Assembly (NCBI GenBank): GCA_017854775.1
Contig: JAFMHC010000006.1
Location: 1-56,753 of the forward strand
Direction of reading: 5' to 3'
Length of the DNA stretch: 56,753 nt
DNA from: Gammaproteobacteria bacterium
GTDB taxonomy: Bacteria; Pseudomonadota; Gammaproteobacteria; Arenicellales; Arenicellaceae
This document shows positions 1-8,131 of the stretch, one piece after another; position 1 is the first letter of the stretch, and each line of letters starts with the position of its first letter. The notes beneath the pieces are model-generated. The model was given only the letters and a program-made list of their open reading frames with translations. It had not been told where the DNA came from and did not search any database. Made by a program: the position numbers and the translations under genes.

Positions 1-134
1 CATTAGTAGACGCTTTTTGAGTTCTTGAGTGGTTAAATAATGTTCGACCAGCGTCAGCCATGGAACGGCTATTGGCACAGACCTCTGCGATATCATTTAT
101 TAGAATATGATCGTAGAGGTCTAAGCTTGAGTTT
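1..134 (-). pseudogene. rtcR-like C-terminal fragment, 5'-truncated, runs off the left edge
   Basis: Read on the minus strand this stretch encodes LDLYDHILINDIAEVCANS followed by RSMADAGRTLFNHSRTQKAS. It is nearly the same protein as the C-terminal DNA-binding end of the complete RtcR at 3508-5124, which reads LDLYDHILISGIAEVCASS in the same place. By eye the DNA is about 85% identical to 3590-3715. Similarity stops abruptly near 130-134, so the ATPase and sensor domains are missing. The frame stays open to base 1, so the rest of the C terminus lies outside the window. It is a partial second copy of rtcR in the same orientation, not a functional regulator as seen here. Confidence 0.75.
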
Positions 135-269
135 TTTTTACAACGACTCGCCCTCCGAGCGCTGGTCTAATATATTGTCATATAGAGTTGACACTCTATC
201 CTGCCAACTACCTATGACTGATTTGTATAAAATAAACCGAGAGTCCGCGGAGATACTAAATTTTTAAAC

Positions 270-503
270 TTACTGTGACGAACGTCGCCGCCTATCTAAT
301 CTCACCGAATCTCTGGAGTTCGGCTCTAATTTGTACAGCTCGCTATTGAAAGGTATGCCTTCTGCAGGATCTCGAATATAGAAAATAGAATTGCCGTCAT
401 CACTGAACGTAAAGTTTGAACCAATAATGCAGCTACTCAACTCCGGTGAAGTTGCCTTTACACCAAGCCGATATAAAGAAAACACGCCTGAATTTAAGGG
501 CAT
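270..503 (-). CDS. Short hypothetical, possible fragment of a TolB-like beta-propeller
   Basis: This is a small minus-strand frame of about 77 codons. It contains FTFSDDGNSIFYIRD, a pattern typical of one blade of TolB/WD40-like beta-propellers (S-D-D-G-x-x-I-x-Y). There is no signal peptide, no clear ribosome binding site and only one blade, so if real it is a remnant of a larger gene. It lies between the rtcR fragment and the RCC1 gene, where other debris is present. Function unknown. Confidence 0.3.
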   Translation of the reverse strand: MPLNSGVFSLYRLGVKATSPELSSCIIGSNFTFSDDGNSIFYIRDPAEGIPFNSELYKLEPNSRDSVRLDRRRRSSQ

Positions 504-634
504 CAAAGTAAAAGTGCTATCCGTTCATCTGATTCGCTCACGCTCAGAGGCTTAGTTTTTACTTAGTTACGGGTTTTTCTCAGCCTACTTGTGGGATGTC
601 CGCCTAAAACATTCGTTTCGCCAGTTCTAGGCGG

Positions 635-1822
635 TTAAAAACCAACGACCGACTTTGGACGGTTCGTGCTTACTCTATCACCAGTTCCGAGTCTACCCTT
701 ACTATTGTATCCCCAACATTGCACTGAGCCGTTCTGTAAAACTGCGCAAGCGTGGTCAGAACCTGTAGAAATATCTGTAGCAGAAGTAATACCTAAAACA
801 GATACCGGCAGCTCTGATAGCTGATTAGTGCCATCTCCAAGAGTACCTCTGGAGTTTCGGCCCCAACATTTAGCTTCTCCAGTCGTCAAAACGCCGCATG
901 TGAAGTACGCGTCAGCGCTGGATACAACAAGCGCATTTTCGATACCAGTGACCTCTACAGGCGTTGACCATAATTCTCTTGTACCATCGCCTAGTCGTCC
1001 GTAGCTGTTTGAACCCCAACACATAAACTTACCGGCAGTAGTGATCGCACAGGCACTACCGCTACCAGTTGTTGAAATCGCGACAGCATCATTAATTCCT
1101 AACACAGACACAGGCTCCAAGGATGAAGCTCGTGTGCCGTCCCCAAGGTCTCCAAATCCATTTGCCCCCCAACACTTTATCGACTGGTTATCGAGAAGCG
1201 CACAAGTGCTGGAATTATAGGATGCAACACTGATCGCCGAGCTAATACCAATGACATCAACTGGCGAAGCAGAGTTGTCCTGCGTTTGGTCACCAAGCTG
1301 TCCGTGAAAGTTACTACCCCAGCATTTGACTCTGCCATCCCCCAGAGCGACACAATTGCTGTGTCTGCTACCTGAAAGTTGAACGGCATTGTCAAAACCC
1401 AATACATCAACCGGCTTGGATGAGTCACCCAGTGGACTCCCCAATTGACCCGATGAGTTTCGCCCCCAACATCGGACTCTGCCTGACGCCAAGAGTGCGC
1501 ATGAGTGCGAACCACCGACCGAGATATCTACCGCTGAGGCTACTCCTAACACACTGAGTGGGACATCAGAAGACATGGTCGTGCCAGTGCCTAATTGCCC
1601 AAACTCATTGAACCCCCAACATTTTACTCGACCGTCAGATAAAAGTGCACAGGTGTGCCCTGAATGTGAAGCAGCCACCTTAACAGCCAGGCCTTTATAG
1701 GGCACATTGTCTGACTGGTCATCCAGTAAAATCGAGACAATAGGAGCAATCACGCCACCCGGTTCCGCCGAACTATTGAAACAAAATAGGCTCAGAATCA
1801 TGATCAACAAAAAAATTTTCAT
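635..1822 (-). CDS. Secreted RCC1-repeat protein
   Basis: 395 aa. Residues 1-20 form a signal peptide (hydrophobic core LLIMILSLFCF, Ala/Ser before the cleavage region). The rest is about seven RCC1-type repeats of about 50 residues, each carrying a version of CWGxNxxGQLGDGT followed by P-V-x-V-x-G-I. This predicts a seven-bladed propeller outside the cytoplasm. Cysteines recur in every repeat (CALL and KCWG), which suggests disulphides in the periplasm or outside. Bacterial members are usually exported proteins of unknown role. It faces the delta-60 gene across a 507-bp gap and sits between two rtcR-like 3' ends, so it may belong to inserted DNA. No catalytic motif is visible. Confidence 0.85.
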   Translation of the reverse strand: MKIFLLIMILSLFCFNSSAEPGGVIAPIVSILLDDQSDNVPYKGLAVKVAASHSGHTCALLSDGRVKCWGFNEFGQLGTGTTMSSDVPLSVLGVASAVDISVGGSHSCALLASGRVRCWGRNSSGQLGSPLGDSSKPVDVLGFDNAVQLSGSRHSNCVALGDGRVKCWGSNFHGQLGDQTQDNSASPVDVIGISSAISVASYNSSTCALLDNQSIKCWGANGFGDLGDGTRASSLEPVSVLGINDAVAISTTGSGSACAITTAGKFMCWGSNSYGRLGDGTRELWSTPVEVTGIENALVVSSADAYFTCGVLTTGEAKCWGRNSRGTLGDGTNQLSELPVSVLGITSATDISTGSDHACAVLQNGSVQCWGYNSKGRLGTGDRVSTNRPKSVVGF

Positions 1823-2329
1823 TAAATTGGCTCAGTTACTGGGTAATAATAAATATCAGTATGTTCTAAAGAGAATAACAGAATCTTCTGAGCTGCAGAA
1901 GAGAATGGACAACTGATATGAATGCCTCACAAACTACAAGCAAAGCGGTGTCGTAAACCAAAATTTTCTGGTTCTTGAATCATATTTTCTGGCTATTGCT
2001 GATCGCTTTCATACAGACATCCATCTTGGGACCAATTCTAACTCTTAGTGCTATCTGGAAGATAGTTGTGGGTATTAAACTGATTTGGTAACTCACAACG
2101 CAAAGCTTGATGTTTCTTAATGGCCATGAACAGCTTAAAACTTTGTTTTTTTACATTTAGAAATCGCTCTGAAGCGCCTAAAAAAGACTATCTCTAAAGC
2201 TACTAATAAGAGCAAATTTATCTATAATAATCCGCCTCTAAACTTAAAGACTCTCTTCAGCGCACGTCGCTTCTTCGGCCTTTTTGAAGATACTAATTTA
2301 CCCTTTTACTAAATAGACCATAAGATGTC
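1823..2329. other. Divergent intergenic region between two secreted repeat-protein genes
   Basis: 507 bp, AT-rich, between the divergently transcribed RCC1 and delta-60 genes, so it must hold both promoters. I see no RNA gene, clear operator or long hairpin. Confidence 0.4.
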
Positions 2330-3502
2330 ATGATAATAATCAGTAGAATAAAATCATTAATCCACAGTTCGATTCTTTTTTGTGCATTTCTGAGCACCCA
2401 TGCGTTTGGTCTTGCTGACGAAATAAAAGGCCAAGTTTATTCGATTGCTCTGCAAGCAGATAGCAAGGTGTTAGTGGGCGGAACATTTTACGAGGTGAAC
2501 GATGTCTCACGTATGGGCATAGCTCGGTTGAACGCCGATGGCACCCTTGATACAACGTTTAATCCGGGTGATGGAGTAAATGGTATTGTTCTTGAAATAG
2601 CCCTGCAAGCAGACGGTAAGATATTGATCGGGGGAGGCTTTGATGAAGTAAACGGAATATCACGCCATGACATAGCCCGGTTGAATGCCGATGGCAGTCT
2701 GGATTCAACCTTCAGTCCAGTCGCTGGAGAAAACAACTGGTTCAAGTCCCTAATTCTGCAACCGGATGATAAAATATTATTAGGCGGAAGGTGGAGGGAC
2801 CCTGCAGATGGCCTATCAAAGCCGCGCTTGTTGCGTTTGAACTCAGATGGTAGCGTCGACTCAACGTTCAACAGTATAGTCTCGTATTCGACTGATGCGC
2901 TTGCCTTACAGCCTGATGGCAAGGTTATAGTTGGAGGTTTTGATTTAGTACGATTGAACGCTGATGGCAGTCTCGATTCAACCTTCGATTCAGGTGACGT
3001 AATCGATAGTGGCGTCTGGTCATTGGCTTTACAGCCGGATGGTAAAATATTAGTTGGGCGCTCGTATTCCGACCAAATCATACGACTGAACGCCAACGGC
3101 AGTGTCGATCCAACGTTCGTTCTAGGTGACCGCGTAGGTGAACGAGCCAACGCAATCGTTGTGCTTTCGAGCGGCAAGATATTGTTTTCAGCTATCCGAG
3201 TTATCAAAGATAATGATGATGACGGCCTTACTCCTGCTTTGGCGAGATTGAATGCCGATGGCAGCCTTGATCCAACATTTGGTATTGTCTATGCCACTGG
3301 AAATGCGAGTACAATCTACGAGATTGTTAAGCAACCCAATGATAAGTTATTGGTCGGTGGGGTATTTAATCGTCTTAACCGCGCCTTTACTCCTGGCGTC
3401 GCGCGGCTGAATGCGAATGGTACTCTTCCTCTTGGTGATAGCGACGAACTCTGTCTACCGATAAAGGCTTTGAAGGGGAATATCGCTGTAGTGTGTTTAT
3501 AA
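2330..3502 (+). CDS. Secreted delta-60 repeat protein
   Basis: 390 aa. It starts with a signal peptide (hydrophobic stretch around SILFCAFLSTHAFG) and continues with about seven delta-60 repeats of about 50 residues. Each repeat has the hallmark LQxDGKILVGG, then RLNADGSLDxTF. The repeats probably fold as a beta-propeller; family members are secreted or surface proteins of unknown ligand. The C-terminal tail GDSDELCLPIKALKG ends in VVCL with two cysteines after the last repeat, which may be an anchoring or sorting tail (inference). It is divergent from the RCC1 gene and convergent with rtcR, ending 5 bp from it. Confidence 0.85.
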   Translation: MIIISRIKSLIHSSILFCAFLSTHAFGLADEIKGQVYSIALQADSKVLVGGTFYEVNDVSRMGIARLNADGTLDTTFNPGDGVNGIVLEIALQADGKILIGGGFDEVNGISRHDIARLNADGSLDSTFSPVAGENNWFKSLILQPDDKILLGGRWRDPADGLSKPRLLRLNSDGSVDSTFNSIVSYSTDALALQPDGKVIVGGFDLVRLNADGSLDSTFDSGDVIDSGVWSLALQPDGKILVGRSYSDQIIRLNANGSVDPTFVLGDRVGERANAIVVLSSGKILFSAIRVIKDNDDDGLTPALARLNADGSLDPTFGIVYATGNASTIYEIVKQPNDKLLVGGVFNRLNRAFTPGVARLNANGTLPLGDSDELCLPIKALKGNIAVVCL

Positions 3503-3507
3503 GCTGA

Positions 3508-5124
3508 TCAAGTTTGAGTTTTTACACTCAAATCTTGAAAACGAATGCCGTATTTATCAAGCAATTGTTTAATGCGGTGAGAGTCATTGTTCGACGCTTT
3601 TTGAGTTCTTGAGTGGTTAAATAGTTTTCGACCGGCTTCAGCCATGGATCGGCTGCTAGCACAGACCTCTGCGATTCCGCTGATAAGAATGTGGTCGTAG
3701 AGATCTAAGTTCGCGGCTTCTTCAGGGCCGATAAGCGCGTCAACTCGGGAGCGTAACGAGAGCTGTGACGAACTACCGGCTAATTCGTCTTTCCAATCAT
3801 CTTTCAATCGCCCTATTTCCTGATTCACATTCTCTTCATCGATTCGGCCGCCTTCAGACAAGACCCCCATTCGAGTAACGCTGGCATTCAAGTCTCTGAA
3901 GTTTCCGGCCCAGGTCGCTTCGGGTGAGAGTGCAAATTTCAAATATCGTTTACGAGCTTGCTTATTGAACCCAAGCTGCTCGCCATAACGTTGGCTGTAA
4001 CGCGCTACTTCAAAATCTAGGTTAGGTTCAAAGTCTTCAATGCGCTCTGAGAGCGATGGCAACTCATAGCTCCATAGATTTATTCGAGTGATTAGGTCTT
4101 TTCGAAACAAGCCTTCAGTCGCCATGGCCTTCAAATTTTTGTTAGTGCCAACGATCAACTGGAATTCACTGCTGGCTTCTGCATCTGCTCCAACGGGTAG
4201 AAAGCGTTTCTCTTCCACGGCTCGCAATAGCATCGCCTGCTCATCTAAACCTAGCTCACCGATCTCATCTAAGAATAGCAAACCCTGGTCGGCTTCTTTT
4301 AACAGCCCAGATCGATTACTGCTGGCCCCAGTAAACGATCCTTTAGTGTGACCAAACAAGGCTGACATGGCGTTGTCACCTCTAAGCGTTGCGCAATTAA
4401 CGGCCACCAGTTTGCCGCTGACTTTGCCTAGATCCTTCTTGAGTTCGAATATTCGTTTGGCAAGCTGAGTCTTACCCGCACCGGTTGGGCCGGTTAGTAG
4501 AATTGGTTCGTCTGATCGAATCGATATCTTTTCGATTTGTTTGATCATCGCGTTGAACTTTTTATTCTTGGTTGCGATGCCACCCTTTAATCGATCAATA
4601 CTTAGCGCTTGCTCTTGGGTAAAGCGCGAGGCGATTTGATCGTATTTTGATAAATCCAAATCAATCAGTTGATAACTACCTGGCCCACCATCTCGTCGAT
4701 TAGGCGGCGAAGTTTGAATCAGCGCACCAGGCAAGTAATTGGTTTCGGTAAGTAGGTATAGACAAATTTGAGCTACGTGCGTGCCAGTAGTGATGTGCGT
4801 GAGGTAACGCTCAGATTCTGGCTTGAACGAATAGTTGCGAGAGAAGTCGAACAGTTCACTGTAGACCGTTTCGAAATCCCACGGGTCCTCTAGTGCGAGA
4901 TGATGGTATACCACCTCAGTTTCCGGTGACACCGCTTCAATGTCTTTGGTCACTCTATCGGCCAATTTTTGAAAATGAGGCTGAAACAACAATTCAAGTC
5001 GATCAACAATTAAGTCATCTTGTTGGCACATCGACAGCGTCGGCCGCCAAGCATCCCAACGCTTTGCTCCATGCCCTCTATCATCGAGGGAGGTTCCCAA
5101 TAAACTAATAGCTACAGTCTTCAT
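3508..5124 (-). CDS. rtcR: RtcR, sigma-54-dependent activator of the RNA-repair operon
   Basis: 538 aa. Residues 1-180 match the RtcR N-terminal sensor (CARF-like fold, starting MKTVAISLLGTSLDDRG). A AAA+ domain follows with Walker A GPTGAGKT, the sigma-54 contact loop as GSFTGA (the usual form is GAFTGA), and Walker B LLFLDEIGEL. The C-terminal HTH is around AEVCASSRSMAEAGRKLF. Length matches characterised RtcR proteins (about 530 aa). In the family, the CARF domain senses RNA ends made by damage and then releases the ATPase to activate sigma-54 polymerase at the rtcBA promoter. It is divergent from rtcB, and a matching -24/-12 promoter lies in the 213-bp gap. The Ser in the GAFTGA loop is a mild deviation. 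Confidence 0.95.
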   Translation of the reverse strand: MKTVAISLLGTSLDDRGHGAKRWDAWRPTLSMCQQDDLIVDRLELLFQPHFQKLADRVTKDIEAVSPETEVVYHHLALEDPWDFETVYSELFDFSRNYSFKPESERYLTHITTGTHVAQICLYLLTETNYLPGALIQTSPPNRRDGGPGSYQLIDLDLSKYDQIASRFTQEQALSIDRLKGGIATKNKKFNAMIKQIEKISIRSDEPILLTGPTGAGKTQLAKRIFELKKDLGKVSGKLVAVNCATLRGDNAMSALFGHTKGSFTGASSNRSGLLKEADQGLLFLDEIGELGLDEQAMLLRAVEEKRFLPVGADAEASSEFQLIVGTNKNLKAMATEGLFRKDLITRINLWSYELPSLSERIEDFEPNLDFEVARYSQRYGEQLGFNKQARKRYLKFALSPEATWAGNFRDLNASVTRMGVLSEGGRIDEENVNQEIGRLKDDWKDELAGSSSQLSLRSRVDALIGPEEAANLDLYDHILISGIAEVCASSRSMAEAGRKLFNHSRTQKASNNDSHRIKQLLDKYGIRFQDLSVKTQT

Positions 5125-5145
5125 ATATCCAATTAAATACTATAA

Positions 5146-5161
5146 CTATCTATTTTGATAG
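5146..5161. promoter_or_regulatory. Possible RtcR upstream activating site
   Basis: An inverted repeat CTATC-N6-GATAG lies about 110 bp upstream of the sigma-54 promoter, a normal distance for an enhancer bound by a sigma-54 activator. The assignment rests on position and symmetry only. Confidence 0.25.
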
Positions 5162-5267
5162 AAAAATATTATCACCACATAATCGGAAAACTCCTACTTT
5201 CTTAGGAAAATATTTATAGCTCAATAAAAACAATAGCTTGAGTCTACTTTCTCACATTCCAAAAAAG

Positions 5268-5284
5268 TTGGCACGCAACTAGCT
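5268..5284 (+). promoter_or_regulatory. Sigma-54 (-24/-12) promoter of rtcB
   Basis: The sequence TTGGCACGCAACTAGCT has the invariant GG and GC dinucleotides exactly ten bases apart and a near-perfect TGGCAC -24 half. The -12 half is weaker (TAGCT rather than TTGCT). Transcription should start near 5294, about 44 bp before the rtcB ATG. The divergent sigma-54 activator gene rtcR supports the call. Confidence 0.85.
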
Positions 5285-5337
5285 AAAGATAATCCATAAC
5301 GAACAAATGCATAGACAATAAATAAAAGAGAAAAATC

Positions 5338-6564
5338 ATGACAACACAAACCTATGAAGTAACTCAAGATGGCGGCGTACCGATCAAGTCATGGACTAAA
5401 GGCGTTCCGTTTGAAGATCAAGCAAGACAACAATTGGTCAATATTTCTAAAATGCCATTCATCCATAAATGGGTAGCAGTAATGCCAGATGTGCACCTTG
5501 GCATCGGCGCAACCATTGGTAGCGTAGTGCCAACCATCGGCGCGGTAATTCCAGCGGCGGTTGGTGTGGATATTGGTTGCGGAATGATGGCGGTGAAAAC
5601 CAACATGACCTCGCACCATTTACCTGAGGATTTGAGCGCAATCAGAAACGCGATTGAACGAGCTGTGCCACATGGTCGATCGGCTCGAGCGCGTGGCGGC
5701 CGAGATAAAGGCGCATGGTCAAACATACCTGATGATGTCGCTCATGCATGGTCGCCATTGGCTGCGAAGTTTGAGGTGTTGAAAAACAAGCATAGTGTTT
5801 TGAAGAACACCAACAACATTGCGCACTTGGGAACACTCGGCACTGGCAACCACTTTATTGAAATTTGCTTGGATGAGAGCGATAGCGTGTGGTTCATGTT
5901 ACACAGCGGCTCACGTGGTGTGGGCAACCGCATCGGCACTTACTTCATCGAGCAAGCTAAGAAAGATATGGAGCGCTGGATGATTCAGTTGCCACATAAA
6001 GATTTGGCTTATTTACCAGAAGGGTCGGACAACTTTGTTGATTACGTTGAAGCTGTTGAATGGGCTCAGACTTATGCGCGCATCAACCGGGAGGTGATGA
6101 TGGAGCGAGTAATCGCGGCCGTTAAAGCAAGCTTAGGGTTTGAATTCGAAGCCAAAGCTGAAGCGGTTAACTGCCACCATAACTACGTGTCTCGTGAGAA
6201 CCACTACGATAAAAATGTTTTAGTAACCAGGAAGGGAGCCGTGCGAGCCAGGGAAGGCGAGATGGGAATTATCCCAGGCAGCATGGGCGCTAGATCATTC
6301 ATCGTTCGCGGTTTGGGTAACGAAGAAAGCTTTTGCAGCTGTAGCCACGGTGCGGGGCGAGTTATGTCACGTACCGCAGCCAAGAAAGCGGTTTCCTTAG
6401 ACGAGCATAAGGAAGCGGTAAAAGGCGTTGAGTGTCGAGTAGACGAGGGTGTGATTGACGAAACACCGAGCGCTTACAAAGACATCGACAAAGTGATGGC
6501 CGCGCAAAATGATTTGGTTGAGATCGTGTATACCTTAAAGCAGATCGTTTGCGTAAAAGGTTGA
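5338..6564 (+). CDS. rtcB: RtcB, RNA-splicing ligase (3'-phosphate/2',3'-cyclic phosphate RNA ligase)
   Basis: 408 aa, the same length as the E. coli enzyme. It joins RNA 2',3'-cyclic-phosphate or 3'-phosphate ends to 5'-OH ends using GTP and Mn2+. Metal-binding signatures are visible: GVDIGCGM (Asp78, Cys81), GTGNHFIEI (His172), HSGSRGVG (His189) and CHHNYV (His280/281). The guanylylated histidine is His337 in CSCSHGAGR. The start is fixed by the purine-rich leader (AAAAGAGAAAA) and the N terminus typical of the family. It is the first gene of the sigma-54-controlled unit; the zinc-ribbon gene, rtcA and an unknown gene follow in the same direction. Confidence 0.97.
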   Translation: MTTQTYEVTQDGGVPIKSWTKGVPFEDQARQQLVNISKMPFIHKWVAVMPDVHLGIGATIGSVVPTIGAVIPAAVGVDIGCGMMAVKTNMTSHHLPEDLSAIRNAIERAVPHGRSARARGGRDKGAWSNIPDDVAHAWSPLAAKFEVLKNKHSVLKNTNNIAHLGTLGTGNHFIEICLDESDSVWFMLHSGSRGVGNRIGTYFIEQAKKDMERWMIQLPHKDLAYLPEGSDNFVDYVEAVEWAQTYARINREVMMERVIAAVKASLGFEFEAKAEAVNCHHNYVSRENHYDKNVLVTRKGAVRAREGEMGIIPGSMGARSFIVRGLGNEESFCSCSHGAGRVMSRTAAKKAVSLDEHKEAVKGVECRVDEGVIDETPSAYKDIDKVMAAQNDLVEIVYTLKQIVCVKG

Positions 6565-6589
6565 AACACTAAAAAACAATAACGATTTA

Positions 6590-6643
6590 CCTATATGCCA
6601 GGATGGGCAAAGGCAAGACCACGGATGGTCGTTCGCCGATAGG
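6590..6643 (+). ncRNA. Candidate structured RNA element between rtcB and the zinc-ribbon gene
   Basis: The rtcB-downstream spacer can fold into a compact branched structure. A closing stem pairs CCTAT (6590-6594) with ATAGG (6639-6643). Inside are hairpin TGCC/GGCA (6596-6599 with 6606-6609) and a second arm pairing GGC with GCC (6612-6614 with 6635-6637) around the perfect stem GACCA/TGGTC (6617-6621 with 6626-6630). Rsr/Y-RNA genes commonly accompany rtcBA in other bacteria, so a tRNA-like or processing element is plausible. No family match can be claimed from reading alone. Confidence 0.35.
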
Positions 6644-6672
6644 CAAGATAGAATTAGAGTTAGACAATCAAG

Positions 6673-7077
6673 ATGAAAAGCAACAAACAACGAAGGCTAG
6701 AAATAAAAACTAGAAGGCGCAAGCGAGCAGAAGTTTTAAAAGCCAGCCCATATGGTATTTATAACTATCGCCCGCTCATTTACATTGAAGCAGACCATCT
6801 CGAATTAGGGCATAACAGTTACTATCAAGCACTTCCTAGCTACTACGCAGATAAGCCTTTTAAATGCCGCGACTGTGGAGCTAATGAAATTTGGAAAGCC
6901 GCGAGCCAAAAATGGTGGTATGAGGTCGCCAAGGGTTATATCGACTCAACTGCGGTTCATTGTCGAGACTGCCGAATAAAAAGAAAGCGCGAAAAAGAAC
7001 AACAAGAATTACACATGGAAGTAATGGCGAAACAATCACCACACCCAAATGAAGTATTTTTCAGAAAGCGATATTAA
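6673..7077 (+). CDS. Zinc-ribbon protein in the RNA-repair operon
   Basis: 134 aa. The N terminus is very basic (MKSNKQRRLEIKTRRRKRAE), as in RNA-binding tails. Residues 65-110 form a zinc ribbon with two knuckles, CRDCG and CRDC, plus the aromatic pattern KWWYEVAKGY between them, as in the 'probable zinc-ribbon' family (PF13451 type). Another basic run follows (RIKRKREKEQQ). The fold and charge suggest nucleic-acid binding. It lies between rtcB and rtcA in the same direction, so it is probably a co-expressed accessory of RNA repair; this is inferred from context. Confidence 0.8.
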   Translation: MKSNKQRRLEIKTRRRKRAEVLKASPYGIYNYRPLIYIEADHLELGHNSYYQALPSYYADKPFKCRDCGANEIWKAASQKWWYEVAKGYIDSTAVHCRDCRIKRKREKEQQELHMEVMAKQSPHPNEVFFRKRY

Positions 7078-7084
7078 ACTAGAA

Positions 7085-8113
7085 ATGAACAAGGAAATGA
7101 AAATTATAGACGGCTCACAAGGCGAAGGCGGTGGGCAAATTTTAAGAAGCACATTAGCGCTTTCGATGTGCACCGGCACGCCAGTGCGTATTGAGAACAT
7201 TAGAGCTGGCCGTAGAAAGAGCGGCTTGTTAAGGCAACACCTAGCGTGCGTACGCGCGAGTAAGCAGATTAGTAATGCCAAAGTAATTGGCGACGAACTC
7301 GGTTCATCAACTGTCGAGTTTCGACCTGGCGATATACAAGCAGGCACTTATGATTTTGCTATCGGCTCAGCTGGCAGCACTAGTCTTTTGTTCCAAACCG
7401 TATTGCCGGCACTATTGATGGCTGACAAAGAATCTACTGTGAATTTCTCTGGTGGAACTCATAACGACTTAGCACCTAGCTTTGACTTTATTAAGCACTC
7501 CTTTATCCCAGCACTGAGGACAATCAACTTAGACGTTGAAGTTGAATTAGATGCTTATGGATTTATGCCACATGGCGGCGGAAAATGGACCGCTACAATT
7601 CAACCGATTAATGGCATGGGTGTATTCGATATGACCAGCGTAGGTAAGCTTGAAGTCAAGCAAGCAATCGTTACTCAGTCAGGAGTTTGCAGAAGCGTTG
7701 CTGAGCGCGAACTCGCTCGTGTTAAGAAGAAGCTCCAATGGGCCGATGATGAATTACATATCAACCAAGTCGAATCCATTGGTCCAGGAAATATCATCTC
7801 TTTGCGCGTGTCTGACGGAAACATCAGCGAAGTTGTTGATGTTGTGGGGGCAAAGAAGTTATCAGCTGAAAGAGTTGCGGGGCGAGCGATTTCTGCGATG
7901 AAGCGTTACATAGATTCAGGAGCGGCTGTAGGCGAATATCTTTGTGACCAATTGTTGCTGCCTTTAGCACTTGGCAATGGCGGGCGATTCACTACGATAA
8001 AGCCGAGCCTGCATTGTAAAACAAACATTGATGTTATTAAAATTTTTATAGACTGTGACATTACAGTTACTGAAATCAATGACGACTTATCTGAAGTCCT
8101 CATACAAAATTAA
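7085..8113 (+). CDS. rtcA: RtcA, RNA 3'-terminal phosphate cyclase
   Basis: About 342 aa when started at MNKEMKIIDGSQGEGGG, which matches the family start (an upstream in-frame ATG at 7049 would overlap the zinc-ribbon gene by 29 bp and add 12 non-family residues). The enzyme converts RNA 3'-phosphates to 2',3'-cyclic phosphates with ATP. Signatures are DGSQGEGGGQILR at the N terminus, the central GGTHNDLAPSFD, and FMPHGGGKW. The C-terminal segment SLHCKTNI holds the histidine that is adenylylated in E. coli RtcA (His309 there, about 306 here). The gene begins 7 bp after the zinc-ribbon stop and is clearly operonic. Confidence 0.95.
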   Translation: MNKEMKIIDGSQGEGGGQILRSTLALSMCTGTPVRIENIRAGRRKSGLLRQHLACVRASKQISNAKVIGDELGSSTVEFRPGDIQAGTYDFAIGSAGSTSLLFQTVLPALLMADKESTVNFSGGTHNDLAPSFDFIKHSFIPALRTINLDVEVELDAYGFMPHGGGKWTATIQPINGMGVFDMTSVGKLEVKQAIVTQSGVCRSVAERELARVKKKLQWADDELHINQVESIGPGNIISLRVSDGNISEVVDVVGAKKLSAERVAGRAISAMKRYIDSGAAVGEYLCDQLLLPLALGNGGRFTTIKPSLHCKTNIDVIKIFIDCDITVTEINDDLSEVLIQN

Positions 8114-8131
8114 AAACAACCATTTAAGAAA

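Noticed and set aside
2488-3207. Long 239-codon minus-strand frame inside the delta-60 gene
   Set aside because: It is antisense to a clear repeat protein; the opening comes from the repeated codon pattern.
6603-6713. 36-codon frame starting MGKGKTTDGRSPIGK between rtcB and the zinc-ribbon gene, resembling small Thx-type ribosomal proteins at its first residues
   Set aside because: Similarity ends after MGKG, there is no ribosome binding site, and it overlaps the next gene; the region is better explained by RNA structure.
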